Positions 1 to 12,945 are shown, numbered from the stretch's first letter. The stretch: DNA of 64,000 bases from Ursus arctos (GCF_023065955.2 NW_026622786.1:47540938-47604937); one strand, 5' to 3'. Numbers and translations: made by a program. Notes: generated from the sequence alone by a model not told the origin.

Positions 1-3000
1 ATGCTGCCTGCAATCACTGCCTCAAGGATAGAATTAAGTACACATGCCTAATGTGTTAGGCATGATTTGTGCAATTGTATTCAGAGTTCTAATTTAAAGT
101 TACATGAATTCCTAATATTATCCATTAGACTCAGACTTTAATTAGCACATTCTAATGTGAGCACACCTTCGTGTATAGCAGTAGGGATTAAGCTCCATAG
201 CACTTAAAGATGTCTGATAAACAGAGTCTTAAACAAATTAGTAGTTTTGTTTTCCTTGTGTAACTAAAAGTCTAGAAATAGTTAGATTGTCCGAAAGGTT
301 GGAAACACGGTGTTGACGGGAACCAAACAGTCCTTTTTTTTCCCCCTTGCATGTTCTTGTCTCATTCGCACAGGAGGACAGATAGCACTCAAACATCACA
401 ACCATATTCCAAGCGAGAAGAAGGGAGTGGCACAGGATGGCTGAATTGGCTATCTTTTGAGGAACTTTCCCAGAAACTTCACCCAGTGACTTCTACCTTT
501 ACTACTTTGCCTGAAATGTGCCACATGACCACATATGTAAGGAAGGCGAGAACATATAGGTGCTTTAAGGGCCGATCGATGCCCCAACATGATCTGCTCT
601 TCACATCTAAATCAGAAATCTGTCCTGGGACTCAGAAGAAGTTGCTGCTTTTCCTGGTTTAGCCATTTCCTTGATCTGTGACTTCAAGCAAGTCATGCCA
701 TGTCTGTGAAATTCATTCTCCTGATTCATGAAATGGAGTGGGATTGAGTAATATATTTAGTTTAGCAAATTCTAAGAAACTGGGTTCCTCTGATCTTTTA
801 TATTGTAGCTGGCCATTTTTCCCAGAGATTGGCCAGGAAGAAGGGAACAGAAAAAGTAAGTTCAGGTCCCTCAGTGGGTACTTTGCTCTCTTCTGTACCT
901 CTTGCACCTTTACCCAGGAGAGACAGTAAGACAGCAAGGCGTAGGGCAGAGACACAGAGGCAGATAAAAGCAGATCGGTCTGGCAAGCTTGCTAGTTTCC
1001 ACAATGCATCTCACAGCTTTGGATGTCATTGGCTGATGAACGGGTAACTGCACAGGGCTCAACCAGATTTTTAACCTTTCAAATTGCTATCTGGACGATA
1101 TGGATCATGAATATCCCAGTGTCCGAGCTCTTTCTCTTCCTTCAGCAGTTCTTTCTGTTCCTGTAATCATGATCTGTTTGGGTCTTACTTTAATGCAGAC
1201 AGTTGTTTATTTCTAGATAGAACGCTCTTTACAGTCTTCTTAGGTGGCATGCAAAGGCAAACTCATATTTTGTTTCTTATATGTTGGTCTAGTTCAACAA
1301 ACTTGCTAATTTCAATCACAAATGATTTCTATTCTTAACACACCATAATCCATACCCATATTCAACAAACGCACAATATTCCAAAACCGGAGCAGTGTCA
1401 CCGTGAGACTTCACATGTGGGAGGCGGAGGCCTCCAGCAAATGAGAACTCTCCACAAAACTCTTACCTGCTACAAGAACTCGGCCTCTGGAGCTTTCCTT
1501 CAGCCTTAGGCTCCTCCAGGGACACTTTCTTTGCCAGTCATCTCAGGAACTGAAAATTGCTTTTAAGATGATATTAGCAAACCAATCTAAATGGCCATCC
1601 TTTTTCAAGTGTTCATTGATTACTCCTTTAGCGGTCCCTTTGGGGATGTAACAAACCAGAAGCCAAGGTGCCATGTCTATCCATTTATTAGTGTCTAGCA
1701 CAATGATATGGGCAGCCAGACATTTATTAAGTAGTGTTGTTTCCATAGCAATGACTCCAACCTCGAGGAGGTTAATACACTTAGACATTTGCAAAAATAA
1801 AGTTGAACACAGAGAGATGTATTCAAATGAACATATACTTGTAAGTTTGATATTTAAAGCCTCTAGACCTCAGACGTATAAGTCTGGACCCTGTGTTGGA
1901 AATCGATGTTTAAGCAAGAGTTTGCAACAGTGGTATAAAATGCCTGTCAATGAGCAGCAACAGATGCTTCGCTTTTCTCAATAGTGAGAGAGGAGTTAAT
2001 GTGCAGGTTACTGGTATTGGGTGTATTAGCTCCTGTTCAGAATACTGAAAAAAAGTGTGGATTATGAGCTTGTGCTCCCCTCAAACAAAAAAAAAACCCT
2101 TTGAAACAGCAATGATAATGAAATGGTCTTGGCCGAACAGAGCCTTGCTTTTCAGTTGTTTACTTGTCCTTTTCCTTAGGAGCAATTAGAATTTCCCAGA
2201 ACCTCAACATCCTGCTTTCTGCCTTTGTTTAGACTTGCTGTATGTCGCAAGCCTAATGGGCATTTTCAGTAGTTGTGATTAAGAATAAGAAATGGAGATC
2301 AGGGAGGTCACAAAGGCTTCGATGGTTTGTTAGAGTTTTAAACTCTAATGAACAACTTGCAACAGAGCTAAATAAGGCTTATTTTAAAGCCAGAAATCAT
2401 CAGTATTCTAATATAGGAGACAACGGCTGATGCCCAGAGTTATTTTGAGAAATTAAAGCTCCTACGTATGGTCTGAATATGGCATGAATTTACAGTACAG
2501 AAAATTGTCTGTCACCCCTGCCCCAATCCAGCCTCATACTGGATATTATCTGAAAATTAGCGGGGTTCTAGGCAAGGCATATTAGTTTGTGCCAGTTTTA
2601 CACCCTTGACTTTTGACAAATATATGCTCTAAAAAGTATACTTTGAAGATATCAGCTTGATGTACAATCACCTCACATTTCAGATTTTAAAAATCTTTTT
2701 TATTATTTTTGTTGCTATTAGTTTTGTATGTTCAGCCAATTATTTTGTTTGACCTGGATCTTGGCAAAATCGATTTGGTCAATCATACAGAAAACTACTA
2801 TTTATTTTTAAAAATGGTAAATTCATGATGCTGACTCAGACTATGATTAACAATAGATAGATTTGTGCTTTGGGGAATTATGAGAATAATATTGTATTGA
2901 TTAAATAATGTAATGGCATCTTTCCTAAATATGCTTTGCGAGGCAACTAAACACATGGTGACTCCTCTGTCTTGACTTTCAGAAAACTTCAGATAAGTCT

Positions 3001-3534
3001 GTCCCAAAATATATTCATGACTAAGAAGGAAGTAATAACAAAATGCTATTCTTGGCTAAAATGTGTCCCAATTTCTAATATGAATGTTCACATATATATG
3101 AGCTCTTCACTCATTAATGTGTTTGTTTGTTTAATTCAAGGCTCAAAATGAAAACTCCTTTCACATCTTGACCGATCATCAGTTTAATTTGGCGATTAGC
3201 TGACATACCTAGAATCACAGATAGACATCACTAAAACTATCTTTTTCCATGAATGTAAGGCAAACAAGCAAGCAAAAGCCACACAAGTACAACAAAAACA
3301 GCATCAAACAATTACAAAAGCTCTAAACTAAGCTTTCAGCTACAAACTAAATGCTTTATTAACTATCCAGCCTTTCAGTTTCGTTAAAGCTTATAAACAT
3401 TTTAACTCGTTTTCCTCTGGGGACTATGATGATTTGTTCTATAAAATTTAATCATCATGCCTTCATGTGTTAAACAGAAAGAGGTGGCTAGAGTCATATA
3501 GTAATATTTCAGAATATTTTCCTTAAAAAGTAAT
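1..3534. other. Unique AT-rich non-coding stretch
   Basis: No repeat family or coding gene is recognised here. All ORFs are short and lack family resemblance. Two short segments flanked by splice-like signals (809-855 on + and 1467-1549 on -) are described in the findings. Both are too weak to call as exons. Confidence 0.5.
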
Positions 3535-3560
3535 ATAATAATAATAATAATAATAATAAT
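3535..3560. repeat. (ATA)n trinucleotide microsatellite
   Basis: About eight and a half uninterrupted ATA units. It lies in AT-rich unique DNA and is probably length-polymorphic. The poly-isoleucine stretch in the minus-strand ORF across it is a by-product. Confidence 0.9.
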
Positions 3561-5046
3561 TACCCAGTATAAACAAGGTTTATAAGTACCATTAAGGAAA
3601 AATTTTACTGTGCAGCATAAAATAATTTGACCACTGGAAGTATGCATTTACAAGTAAGGAAAGTATTTATAATACAAAGATTTCATATTCTATCTTTTAG
3701 CTGAAAGGTACATTTAACTACTGGGTTGTGGTAATATGTCACTTTCCAATTTATAAGTGTAGGTAATTCTATTACTTGTAAAGCCATACAGATCCAGTAT
3801 TTTACTCAAGTTAATGTACCAGAGCTAGTGGGAAGAAAGATGTATTCAAGACCCCCAATGAGCTATATATAGTCTTAGGCAGGGAGGACAAATAGGAAGT
3901 TCTGTGAGAGTGTCTGTGGTACTGGGATACAAATATAACTATGTGCCACTTATCAAAGAAAATACCATGTATAAAAAAATCCAAGCCTATAACAACAAAT
4001 TAGAAACAACTTCTTGTTTTAAAAAATTACTAAGCTATTCTCTCCCTTTAAATCATGGGCTCCCTTTGGAAAACTCCTATGTGTTTCAAATGATTATGAA
4101 AATCAGTAGATAGCACTGTCCAAATTACAGTAATTATTTAAAAGGCTTTATCCGGTCTTCAAAATTACTTTGCGTAGGAAGTTGGATGTTTTTCTCTGAT
4201 TTTTTAGGACACTGAAGCAGCAAAAGATTAAGGAAGTAACCCAAAGTCACAGACATAGTGGGAGTTTTACTTTGTTTTACACAGTTTTGTAGTACCTGTT
4301 ACGCTGCAACCAGAACCGCGAGAGAAGAAGTAGTGTTTCAGCAAGAATGGGGAAGGTGGACGGACCCCACTGGGGAGCCACATGCGCGTCTGAACTGTTT
4401 CGAGGGTCACCTGAAATATGACTCAAGTCACCAATTTACAGCTCAGCTGGGAGGAGAAATCCTCAATGACCTCACATATAATGGTGCTTTTTGTCTCCTT
4501 TTGCCAAGGAGACACACTGCAGCTTTCTCTCAAAGTAACCCAAATAAAATCTAAGCGTCAGATATTTATCATCTCAACCCTGTGCTCAGTGAGGGCAAGA
4601 GCCATGTGTAACCCCAATAAAACTGGGTTATCTTGTTTTAAAATAAATAAGTAAATGTGACTTCAAAAACCTTAAAACAATAATTTAGCTCACTGCTGAA
4701 AATTTTCTTAAGGATTCAGGACAGTCACCAAATTACTCCAACAGCAATAAAGATCAATCTCTTTATTTCTCTGCAAAATGCACTAACCCTTGTGTTAAGT
4801 GTTCAAATATAGGGTTGTTTTGTTTTGTTCTGTTTTTTCTGTCTCTCTTCCAAGCTCAAACTGTGCTGGCTTGCATTCTTTCCCCCTCCTTTCCTTGGTC
4901 TCAACCCCTCCTTCTACCCCCAGGTTATTAATTTTTCTTTCTCAGTCAGTTCATTTCTTGTGAGAAATGATTTTTTTATCTTAGATTTTACAATCCATGC
5001 ATTACTTTTAACAACAGATAACAAGGGATTCTTACCATCAAGAAAT
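3561..5046. other. Unique stretch with a CpG-richer patch
   Basis: Mostly unique AT-rich DNA. About 4205-4262 resembles a MIR/L2 fragment (a stretch like AAGTAACCCAAAGTCACAGA). About 4300-4410 has a clear local cluster of CpG dinucleotides, followed by AATAAA hexamers near 4545 and 4615. No gene can be named. Confidence 0.4.
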
Positions 5047-5105
5047 ATATATACACATACACATACAAATACACACACATATGTATGTATACATATACAC
5101 ATATG
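5047..5105. repeat. TA/CA-rich low-complexity tract
   Basis: Imperfect alternating TA and CA dinucleotides with interspersed ATAC and ATGT steps. It is a degenerate microsatellite. A similar, shorter AC/AT tract continues near 5145-5180. Confidence 0.8.
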
Positions 5106-7413
5106 AAATGTATGTAATTCTTATAATTTTATTTTATATACTACATATACACACACATATATAGATACGTATACAGAGAAACAGATTCTTACCCTCTTAT
5201 TTTAGGGTGTTTATTCGCATCCCCACTTATATGTTCTTTTATTTACCATTGGAAAACCAATTCCCAGCACTGGACTCATCACATAGTAACTTCAATAAAT
5301 GTTTAACTGACTAATAATGAACAAATTACTTGTTCTCTGGGTTTGCTCATCTGAAATATCCAAACGACCTGAGTTCTTTGGGAGACTCCTGGAAGCCCAG
5401 CCCTGTTTCTGTTCTCCCAGGTTTTCTCCCTGGGGTCTCTAGACAGTATCTCAGGGGTAAAAGATTAGAATTAGTGGTGCAAGGACTAAACATTTAGCAG
5501 AAATGATGCTTCACTAGAAGCTCATCATAGAAGCTCATCATACTCTAAAGTCTTAGGGCTCTTGGATATGGAATGCATATTCCCCATCAAGGAAGCTTGA
5601 ATTGGTCTCTAACCTGCTCACTTCATAAACAAGTGAATGAAATGACTTCCCTAAAACAACCAAGGAAATCCAGAATCTAACCGACAATAAGGAACGGTGC
5701 CTTCTCTCTTGATACACAGTGTTGATTGAATGAGTGGGATGGAAGTGCTATCATTTTATGAATCTTTGAACTTATACATTGCATATGCTGATATATTTCA
5801 TTGTGAGCTGAACAATGACAGAAATCAATTACAGTACGAAATCCAGGATGAGTAACAGAAAACTGAATTCTTACATGTCTCCATTATGTGGAAATCAAGC
5901 AATAGTAGAGCAATTGCAGTTTACCTGAATTTTATTCTAAGTATCAAGAAAGCAGAAAAGTAGCTGCATATAAACAAACATTACTAGAAAATGTGAGTAA
6001 CTGTTCGAAAAAGCACAGACGATTAGACTAAAGTATAGGTAATAGCAAATGCTTATCAATTCCTGTATCATTTCTGCTTTTTGCTGGAAATATTATTTTT
6101 AGAACAATCTTCCCTCAAGTCATTTTTCTAATACTCAGCTACTGCATTCATAGCAGCCTCTATATAGAAAATACACTTTTGAAACTGCACTGAACTCTGC
6201 AATACTTAATAAATTTTATCTCAAGTACATAGTTTTGGAATATGATGGAAATGGGGATGAGAGCGGGAAAATCACAATGAAAGAGCAAAGGAAATAATGT
6301 TGTGGGTCCGCATTTCTCTAAATAAAATTGAGACATCTCCTTCTTGTCTCCATTTTAGTCTCAAATTATCCTCAAGGAATCAGAAAGTTTTGTTGAGACT
6401 CCTAATGCTTAATTCTTTGATTCAATACATTACTGTATTCTCTATTTCTGTGTTAGTGACAAGATTTTAAGTGAGAGTAGATTGATTACCTTACATTTAA
6501 AATTTGAAATGTGATTAAAGAGAGAAAGAGGAGAGGGCTAAACCACAAATTTAGGATATTAACAAGGGGCATACAAAACATTTCCTCATCTCAGGGGGTC
6601 ATGTTTCTTCATTCCACCTCCCATAGCCTCAAATGGATGAGACTGGGGACATGGCTTCTTATGACCTTACCAGATGGCCTGTCAGTGTGGTGATGTGGTA
6701 TCTACATGGCAATGAAAGGAGTCAAGGAGGGACATAAACATCTCTTGCTCCATCTAACATTAGTCGTGTAATGCAAGCCTTGGGAAAGGCAATGTAGAGA
6801 GCCCTCCTCCAGGCAGAAGGGGAGATCAACTGGCTTTTGCCTAGGGAAAAGGTATTCTGAAGTCAGTCCTCTCCACTGGCAAGAAGAAAGCTCAAGTTTG
6901 CCTCCAGGTCCCTCCAAAACGGCCCTCTACTTTTGTCTCCCAGGGTCCACTCCCCTGACAGTTCCTAACCCACTTCCCCTCTATCCCTCACGTCAATTCT
7001 TTGACAACTCCCTCTGGATCAAGGTCCCGGTAACAGAGGCCTAAAATGTAATATTGTCCCTTGTTTCTCCTCAATATGAGCGAATCCTTCCCCATTCTGG
7101 CCTCTATCCACACCTGTTTTATCCTTCTACACAAGAAGTTTAGTTCCTTTTCTTTCACTGAAGACCTTACTGGCCAATTAAACTTGACCTGAGAGAGTGG
7201 AGAAGAGGGGACATCTTTGCATCCTGTACTATAAGAGAGATACTCTCCTTAATTTCTTTGAATTTTTGAAATGCAACAAAGTAATTTGAAACCAAATATT
7301 TGTTTCTTAATTCAAATAAGTAAGATTGGTGTATCCTACTAGAGTATATTTTAGGTTTAACTTCCCAGGACGTTTTCATGGTTGGCTCCTACTATCTTGT
7401 TATTGTTAAAAAA
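5106..7413. other. Mostly unique stretch
   Basis: Contains a small L2-like tail at about 5265-5325 (CAATAAATGTTTAACTGA) and an exact 13-bp tandem duplication (TAGAAGCTCATCA twice) at 5515-5540. Region 6600-7080 is somewhat richer in GC and could be a decayed LTR, but I cannot assign it. No coding gene is seen. Confidence 0.4.
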
Positions 7414-7732
7414 GAGGTCTGCAAACTACTGCCCATGGACCAAATCCAGCCACTACCCATGTTTGTATAACCTGTGAACTAAGAATGGCTTCGATCTTTA
7501 TAAATGGTTGGAGAAGTCAATGGAATGATATTGCATTGACATATGAAAATCGTATGAATTCAAATTTCATTGTCAATAAAGTTTTGTTGGCATATAGCCT
7601 TGCACATTTGCTTATGTACTGTGTATGGCTACTCACAACCAGAGCTGAGAAGTTGCTAAGGAGATCATTCGGCCTACATAGCCAAAAGTATTTGCTCTCT
7701 GGCCCTTTAGAGACAAAGTTTGCTGACTCCTG
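7414..7732 (-). mobile_element. hAT/Charlie-type non-autonomous DNA transposon
   Basis: The ends form degraded terminal inverted repeats: GAGGTCTGCAAACT on the left, and AAAGTTTGCTGACTCCTG on the right. The right end carries the TCTGGCCCTTTA segment typical of the mammalian element whose consensus begins CAGGGGTCGGCAAACT. About 320 bp and diverged, so an old insertion. The family name was not resolved and orientation follows that consensus. A MIR abuts directly on the right. Confidence 0.6.
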
Positions 7733-7905
7733 TTTAAGAGCACGAACTCAGTTAGACTAGAGAGATTTGGGTTCAAATCCAATTCTGTTACTTACCAGCA
7801 TGTTACTTCATCTGGAGGATATAATACCCGTCCGACAGAGAGTACTGTCTCTAGGAATAAATGAAAGGATGCACAAAGACTATCACAGCCAATTGCCTGA
7901 TGTAG
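7733..7905 (+). repeat. MIR SINE fragment
   Basis: Shows the MIR core: a start near GAGCACGAACTCAGTTAGAC, then the diagnostic GGGTTCAAATCC, then TGTTACTTACCAGC. Diverged and tail-less, consistent with a mammalian-wide insertion. Confidence 0.7.
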
Positions 7906-8130
7906 ATAATGTTAAACACATGCTTTTAAAAAAAGTTGGCTAACGATTTTATTACTACTTGCTGCCTTCTCTGTGCTTTAGTTTCCTTACCTATAAAGTA
8001 CAGAAAATACTCTAAGTTATTTTGTTGCACCTTGTGGATGCATTTTTCTAATGACAAAATCAAGATATTAGAAATTCAAATACTTAGAAAAGTTAAAGGT
8101 AATATTAGTAATCCATTCACTTAAATATCT

Positions 8131-8389
8131 ATATTCGTTTCCTAGAGCTGTCATAATGAATTACCACAAACCGGTTGGCTTAAAACAACAGAAATTTATT
8201 CTCTCGCAGTTCTGGAGGTCCAAGGTCATGGTGTTGGCATGACTGGTTCTTTCCAGAGACTCCAAGAATCTGTTCTGTGCCTCATTTCTAACTTTTGGTG
8301 GTTGCCAGCAGTCCTTGGTGTCCCTTGGCCGGTGGCAACATCACCCGATCTCTGCCTCTGTCTCCAATGACCTCCTTCTCTGTGTGCCA
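8131..8389 (-). mobile_element. MLT1-type (ERVL-MaLR) LTR, partial
   Basis: Reads as the reverse complement of an MLT1A-like LTR 3' half: ACCACAAACCGGTTGGCTTA, then TTCTGGAGGTCCAAGGTCA, then GTCCTTGGTGTCCCTTGG. The LTR 5' half is missing beyond about 8390. No internal retroviral sequence is attached, so this is a truncated solo LTR. Confidence 0.75.
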
Positions 8390-9384
8390 GACTTCATATT
8401 AACTCATGCCATATATTTTTTATGATTTGACATAGATGTGGACATAGATCAACAGGAAGATTTATCAAAATAAGCAGAATCTAAAAAACAAATTTAGAAA
8501 ATTTTAAAGAATTACCGAAGTCTGTTCAAGAGGGTACTCCTACCTGAAATGTTCCTAAGAACATTATCTTCTCCAGCCTAATCCGCTCCCCCACTGCCCC
8601 CAATAGTATTATGCCTCTCTCAGTATCTCTGACTTCACTTGTTCCATCACATTTGTTTCACATTCCTTTTCCCCCCAAGTTTCTTGCCATTTCCTTTTTC
8701 TGTCTCTCTGTGTACCTGGTGAAGAAACTCAAGAGTCAGCTGGCACTCTCTGTGTGTTCCTGTCTGCATGCCAATACTTGTTGCTCTGTCCTATTTAGAG
8801 GGCCTGAGTTCTTGATGAGGAAATATGCTCTGCACAGAGACCAGTACAATGTTGGCAATCATAGGGAGAGACTTATTTTCCCCGCTAAGCAAATAGCTTA
8901 TTACCGAAAACCACTAAGAACCGTGATGAAGTCTGTATACAAGAAATGACATGAATCATAAAAGTCTTAGTCAGGCTTAAACTATTGTGTGTATATATAT
9001 ATACATAGAAGCATGCACAAGCACAGAAACTCCAGCTGTTTATTTTTTCCTTTTCTTTTCTTTTGAATATGTTGTAATTCTTTAGTAACCTCAAGCCAAG
9101 GATTAAGTCAAGTAGGATCTCAGTGGGAATCTGATCCAACCCTGTTTCTGGATAGAATTCATAGAAAGGCTCAAAGCAGCAGAAGCATGGCTTCCTCCCA
9201 GGAAGCATCAGGGAGTGTTTTCCTTACTACCATTTTATTCTACCTGGTTACCGCTGAATAAATGGGCAATAAAGAGAGGATATCGGTGCTGGTTCTTCAC
9301 CTGAAAATACCATGCAAAATCTATGTGCTTTCCTAATCATTTCTGATTGGCAGGTACTCCCAGCTTCTCTTTAGAGGTAGTGGG
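8390..9384. other. Unique stretch
   Basis: No repeat family or gene recognised. A TA-rich run at about 8992-9004 is the only simple repeat. The ORFs here are short and unsupported. Confidence 0.4.
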
Positions 9385-9545
9385 ATATGTCGTAGAAGTA
9401 AGTGAACTCCGGACTAGGAATCAGAAGACCTGAGTTTTAACCACAGCTCTGCAGTAAGAGAGCATGGGAAGTCACCTGAGGTCTCAGGGCCTGGGAGAAA
9501 GTTATCTCGAAATCTTCTTCTGGCTCTGAGTCAGTGATTATATGA
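9385..9545 (+). repeat. MIR-family SINE fragment
   Basis: MIR-like core with GGACTAGGAATCAGAAGACC and TGAGTTTTAACCACAGCTCT. It is diverged, and its right end is uncertain. Confidence 0.55.
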
Positions 9546-10107
9546 CCTGTGAGTTCCAGTTTCATCCTTGTGAGACTGATTAATAAGTGGTCTATAGTAC
9601 CCACGTATTATTTGTTGCCTTGGCAATTTTATGAAATCTATTGGTATCCAGAACTGATAAAACATAGTTATTCATAAAAAATTTCTTCTTAATTCTTTGA
9701 ACTACAAAAGAAAATCATGATCAAATTTTTAACTTTTTTTTTTAAGTTTTTAGTGCCTGGAGTCCATCTCTGTACTTGTGAGCGCTAAGGGAGGAGAGGA
9801 CGATGAGAGAAAACAAGAGTAAAGGAAGCACTGAGTTTTGATTGTAGAAATTGAGGTGCTAAAGAAACAAGAGTTTTTATTTTTCTCAGTTTTTAGAGAA
9901 AAAAATTAAAATAAGGGAACATGCAGAGTGAGGGAAATAAAAGCTAGTAGATTCACGAGTTACCATGTAGAAGATCTTGCCAAATTTATGAGACCCGATA
10001 CTAAATGTCCTAATTCTTAAATTTTGGAATCGAAAGCATGACTGTGTGGTGATGATTATGTAAAATGATACACATACATTCTCCCGCATGGAGCTGGTCA
10101 TCCTAGA
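9546..10107. other. Unique AT-rich stretch
   Basis: Nothing recognised. Contains a T-run near 9732 and no supported coding sequence. Confidence 0.4.
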
Positions 10108-10238
10108 GCAGTATTTCTCAGACTGTCAAGTCCATCCAAATCACCTGGGAATCTTGTTAAAATGCAGATTCTGATTCACTAGGCCTGAAATGGGCCTAAG
10201 ATTCTGCATTTCTAAGAAGCTTCCAGGTAATGACAAAG
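10108..10238 (-). mobile_element. MER5-type hAT-Charlie DNA element
   Basis: Contains the MER5 signature: TATTTCTCAGACTGTC at the left end, AATCACCTGGGAATCTTGTT, ATGCAGATTCTGATTC and a right arm GCTTCCAGGTAATG. About 130 bp. Orientation relative to the reference consensus is uncertain. Confidence 0.75.
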
Positions 10239-10360
10239 GTTTTCAGTGGCAAGAGTAGAGGTTTTAATAAATGTGGAGTGCCTTTGCCCTTCATTTTTTC
10301 CCCTACAAACATAAGTGCATATTTACTTTGAAATGATAGATCGGGAGGTCGGTTTTGTTT

Positions 10361-10387
10361 TTCTTGTTTTGTTTTGTTTTGTTTTTC
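10361..10387. repeat. (GTTTT)n pentanucleotide repeat
   Basis: About four tandem GTTTT units ending in a T-run, inside otherwise unique sequence. A shorter tract of the same kind occurs at about 58148-58163. Confidence 0.85.
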
Positions 10388-11299
10388 TGATCAGCATGCC
10401 CATTCTGTATCAAAGTCATCTATCACCTACAGTCAGAACAAAGGACACCAACAGTGTGTCATTTTCAAATCATCTCAAGTCAACCTGCTGGGACAAGTCC
10501 CCCACACTTTCACTCAGCACTGTGATTCTTTCTTTCTTTCAGCAACCATTGCCAGATTTCAAATGCTAAAAATTATTGATTAAAGTTGTCACCCTTCTTT
10601 ATACGAGAAAGGCAGTGTTCCCTGTAAAATTCTATCCCTGTGCTTATTTCAAACTTCCCTCTATTATGAAAATGTCACAAAAAATAAATAAATCTCACTC
10701 CTACGTTCCTTCAGGCTCATGGTTTTACTATTTTTGATACTTATTTCTCCAAGTGATAGCAAAAGGCTTAGCAACCATTTACTTGTCTTTCTAGTTCTTT
10801 CAGTAAATAATAGAAGATAATTTACTCTCCCTCTGTATGATTGGAGCATATTTTAAATTATCCATTTAAGCTTGGTCTGTAATTAAAATTACATGGGCAT
10901 TTAGGACATTATTCTGCAAAAATGCTCTGTGGGCTTTCTCTGATCTAGCTCATAGGGTCCAGGTGCAAAGCAGCATAAAAACATTGAGGGAAAAATCAAC
11001 CATATCTTGGGTTCATGAACTGTCCATTTATCTACCAGCTCCCAGGCAAAAGCTGTAGATATGTCTTTCCAGAAGATTAAGTATCTTCCAGAGTCAGCAG
11101 GAAACCTGAAATCTTCTTTTGCTGCACTTAAGAAGAAGGTAGTCCTGTTATTCCTGCCCCAGTATGTTGGACGGAACAATAGCTCTCTGAAAAACAAGCA
11201 AACAAAGAAGTATATGCCTGTGGAAGATACTATTATTTTTCATAAATATTCACTTCCTTCCCGTAAGACAATTACCCAACTCTCCCAATTTCTAAATGA
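10388..11299. other. Unique stretch
   Basis: No repeat or gene recognised. The two overlapping ORFs near 11000-11200 have no family resemblance. Confidence 0.4.
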
Positions 11300-11605
11300 T
11301 GTGCTAGCCCTCCCTACTATTGACATCTGTGGCTATGTGACTTGCTCTGGCTAATGAATAGCAGAAGTGGTAGACAGAAATCCCAAGAACCATTACTAGT
11401 TCTTTCTCAGACTTTCCCTCAGCCATGCGAAGGCCTGAGCCGGGTAAGACATAGGCCTTGGAGCTTGCCTTATAACAAAGAAGACACGCGGACGAAGAGC
11501 AGTATTGCGGCTGACCTACAGTCAGCAAAATACGTGGGCAAGAAGTAAATGTTGTTGGAGTCACTGAGATTTTAAGACTACTGCCACAGGATAGCCTAGC
11601 AAAGA
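11300..11605 (+). mobile_element. Ancient retroelement 3' end (L1M or MaLR type)
   Basis: Shows the mammalian-wide terminal pattern TATGTGACTTGCTCTGGCTA, then a region ending GTCACTGAGATTTTAAGAC and CACAGGATAGCCTAGC. This matches the remembered motif in which TAAGCCACTGAGATTT is followed by CATAACCTAGCC. I cannot decide between an old L1 3' UTR and a MaLR-like LTR. The ORFs across it are incidental. Confidence 0.45.
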
Positions 11606-12734
11606 TGCTGTTATTCCAGTGATTTAAAGGAGAGGGGAATGAAGTCCCTCAACTAGACAGTAAAAAGTAGACTGAATATCCAAGTAATTTTCTACAGTAA
11701 TTCTTAAAGGTAAGGGAGAACTCAAAGGCCTTGTGCTTGAGTAAATCTATAACTGGGGAAGGTATTTGGATTCCATCTGGATTCTAGTCCTGCTTAATTG
11801 GGAGTGCATCCTTTGAATACTGGAATGCAAATTGACCATGAGGTACATGGGGAAAAAAATCCAGATTATTAATATTTGCAGGTGTATGAGGGGAGTAATG
11901 GTAAGCGCTGCAATATATTTGCTATCCTTATCCTAGAACCAGGAAAAATACCAAAGTAAACCTGAGGATATATATGCAGCATTTTAAAGAAGGAAATAAG
12001 ATTTTTCTAGAGTCTAGGGAAAATTCGTTCCTTCAAATAGATGTCAACATAATAGCAGAAAAGTTAACAATGCAGAATAACTTCTAATGAGAAAGTTTGC
12101 TCTTTTTATGCTCTCATTACTATTTTTTAAATTTTGCTAAATAATCTATATGATTCATTCATGCTCATCCGAATCAAACCCTTGGCACCTATATTGCAAC
12201 TAGAAAGATTTTTTACCACAAGGGAATAAAAGGAACTTTAATAATTCATCATTAGGATATCTTTGTGCTTCCATTTCACTTCAGCCCACAAGCCCGCAAT
12301 GGAACAGATTCAGAAAATGACCCCTAAGTAAGGAAGTGTAATTACTCAGAGTCAGAAGTATGGTTAATCATATGTTTTTTTAAACTCTAGCAAAAATGCA
12401 ATTTAACAGTCTCCTACATCTCAGTGATTCATGAATGCTATATTTATGCATATTCATGAAAGAAAGATCTAAAAAGAATACTTCGTCACTTTTTTTTTTC
12501 TCTTTTTGATAGAGGCAGAACAGATACTAAAATGACACCTAAACCATCTGTTCAACTCTGAAAACTCTAGAATTCAACATGATTGGTCACACAGGACTCT
12601 TAAGTATCTGTGTTTCCAGGATTCATGGTTGCCCTTAGCTATTTGAACACGAAACTATACAGAGAAACAATGATATTGAAAATGTGGGATCTTAAACATT
12701 TACATTTAAAATGACTGTGTTAATAGCTTCTCTA
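11606..12734. other. Unique stretch
   Basis: No feature recognised apart from short homopolymer runs near 12490. It ends at the target site of the SINEC that follows. Confidence 0.4.
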
Positions 12735-12945
12735 GGGGCGCCTGGGTGGCTCAGGCAGTTAAGCTTCCAGCTCTTGGTTTCAGCTCAGGTCGTGATCTCA
12801 TGGGTCACAGGATCAAGCCCTGCCTGGGGCTCCGTGCTCAGCGGGGAGTCTGCTTGAAGATTCTCTCCCTCTGTCCCTGTCCCCACTCTCTCTCTCTGTC
12901 TCTCTCTCTCCTCTCTCAAATAAATAAATACATCTTTAAAAAAAA
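12735..12945 (+). mobile_element. CAN-SINE (SINEC)
   Basis: tRNA-Lys-derived carnivore SINE. It has the head GGGGCGCCTGGGTGGCTCAG, then a body, a CT-rich stretch, AAATAAATAAAT and an A-tail. A 12-bp target-site duplication flanks it: AATAGCTTCTCT at 12722-12733 and AATAGCTGCTCT at 12946-12957, one mismatch. The body carries the older CTTGGTTTCAGCTCAGG variant. Confidence 0.95.
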
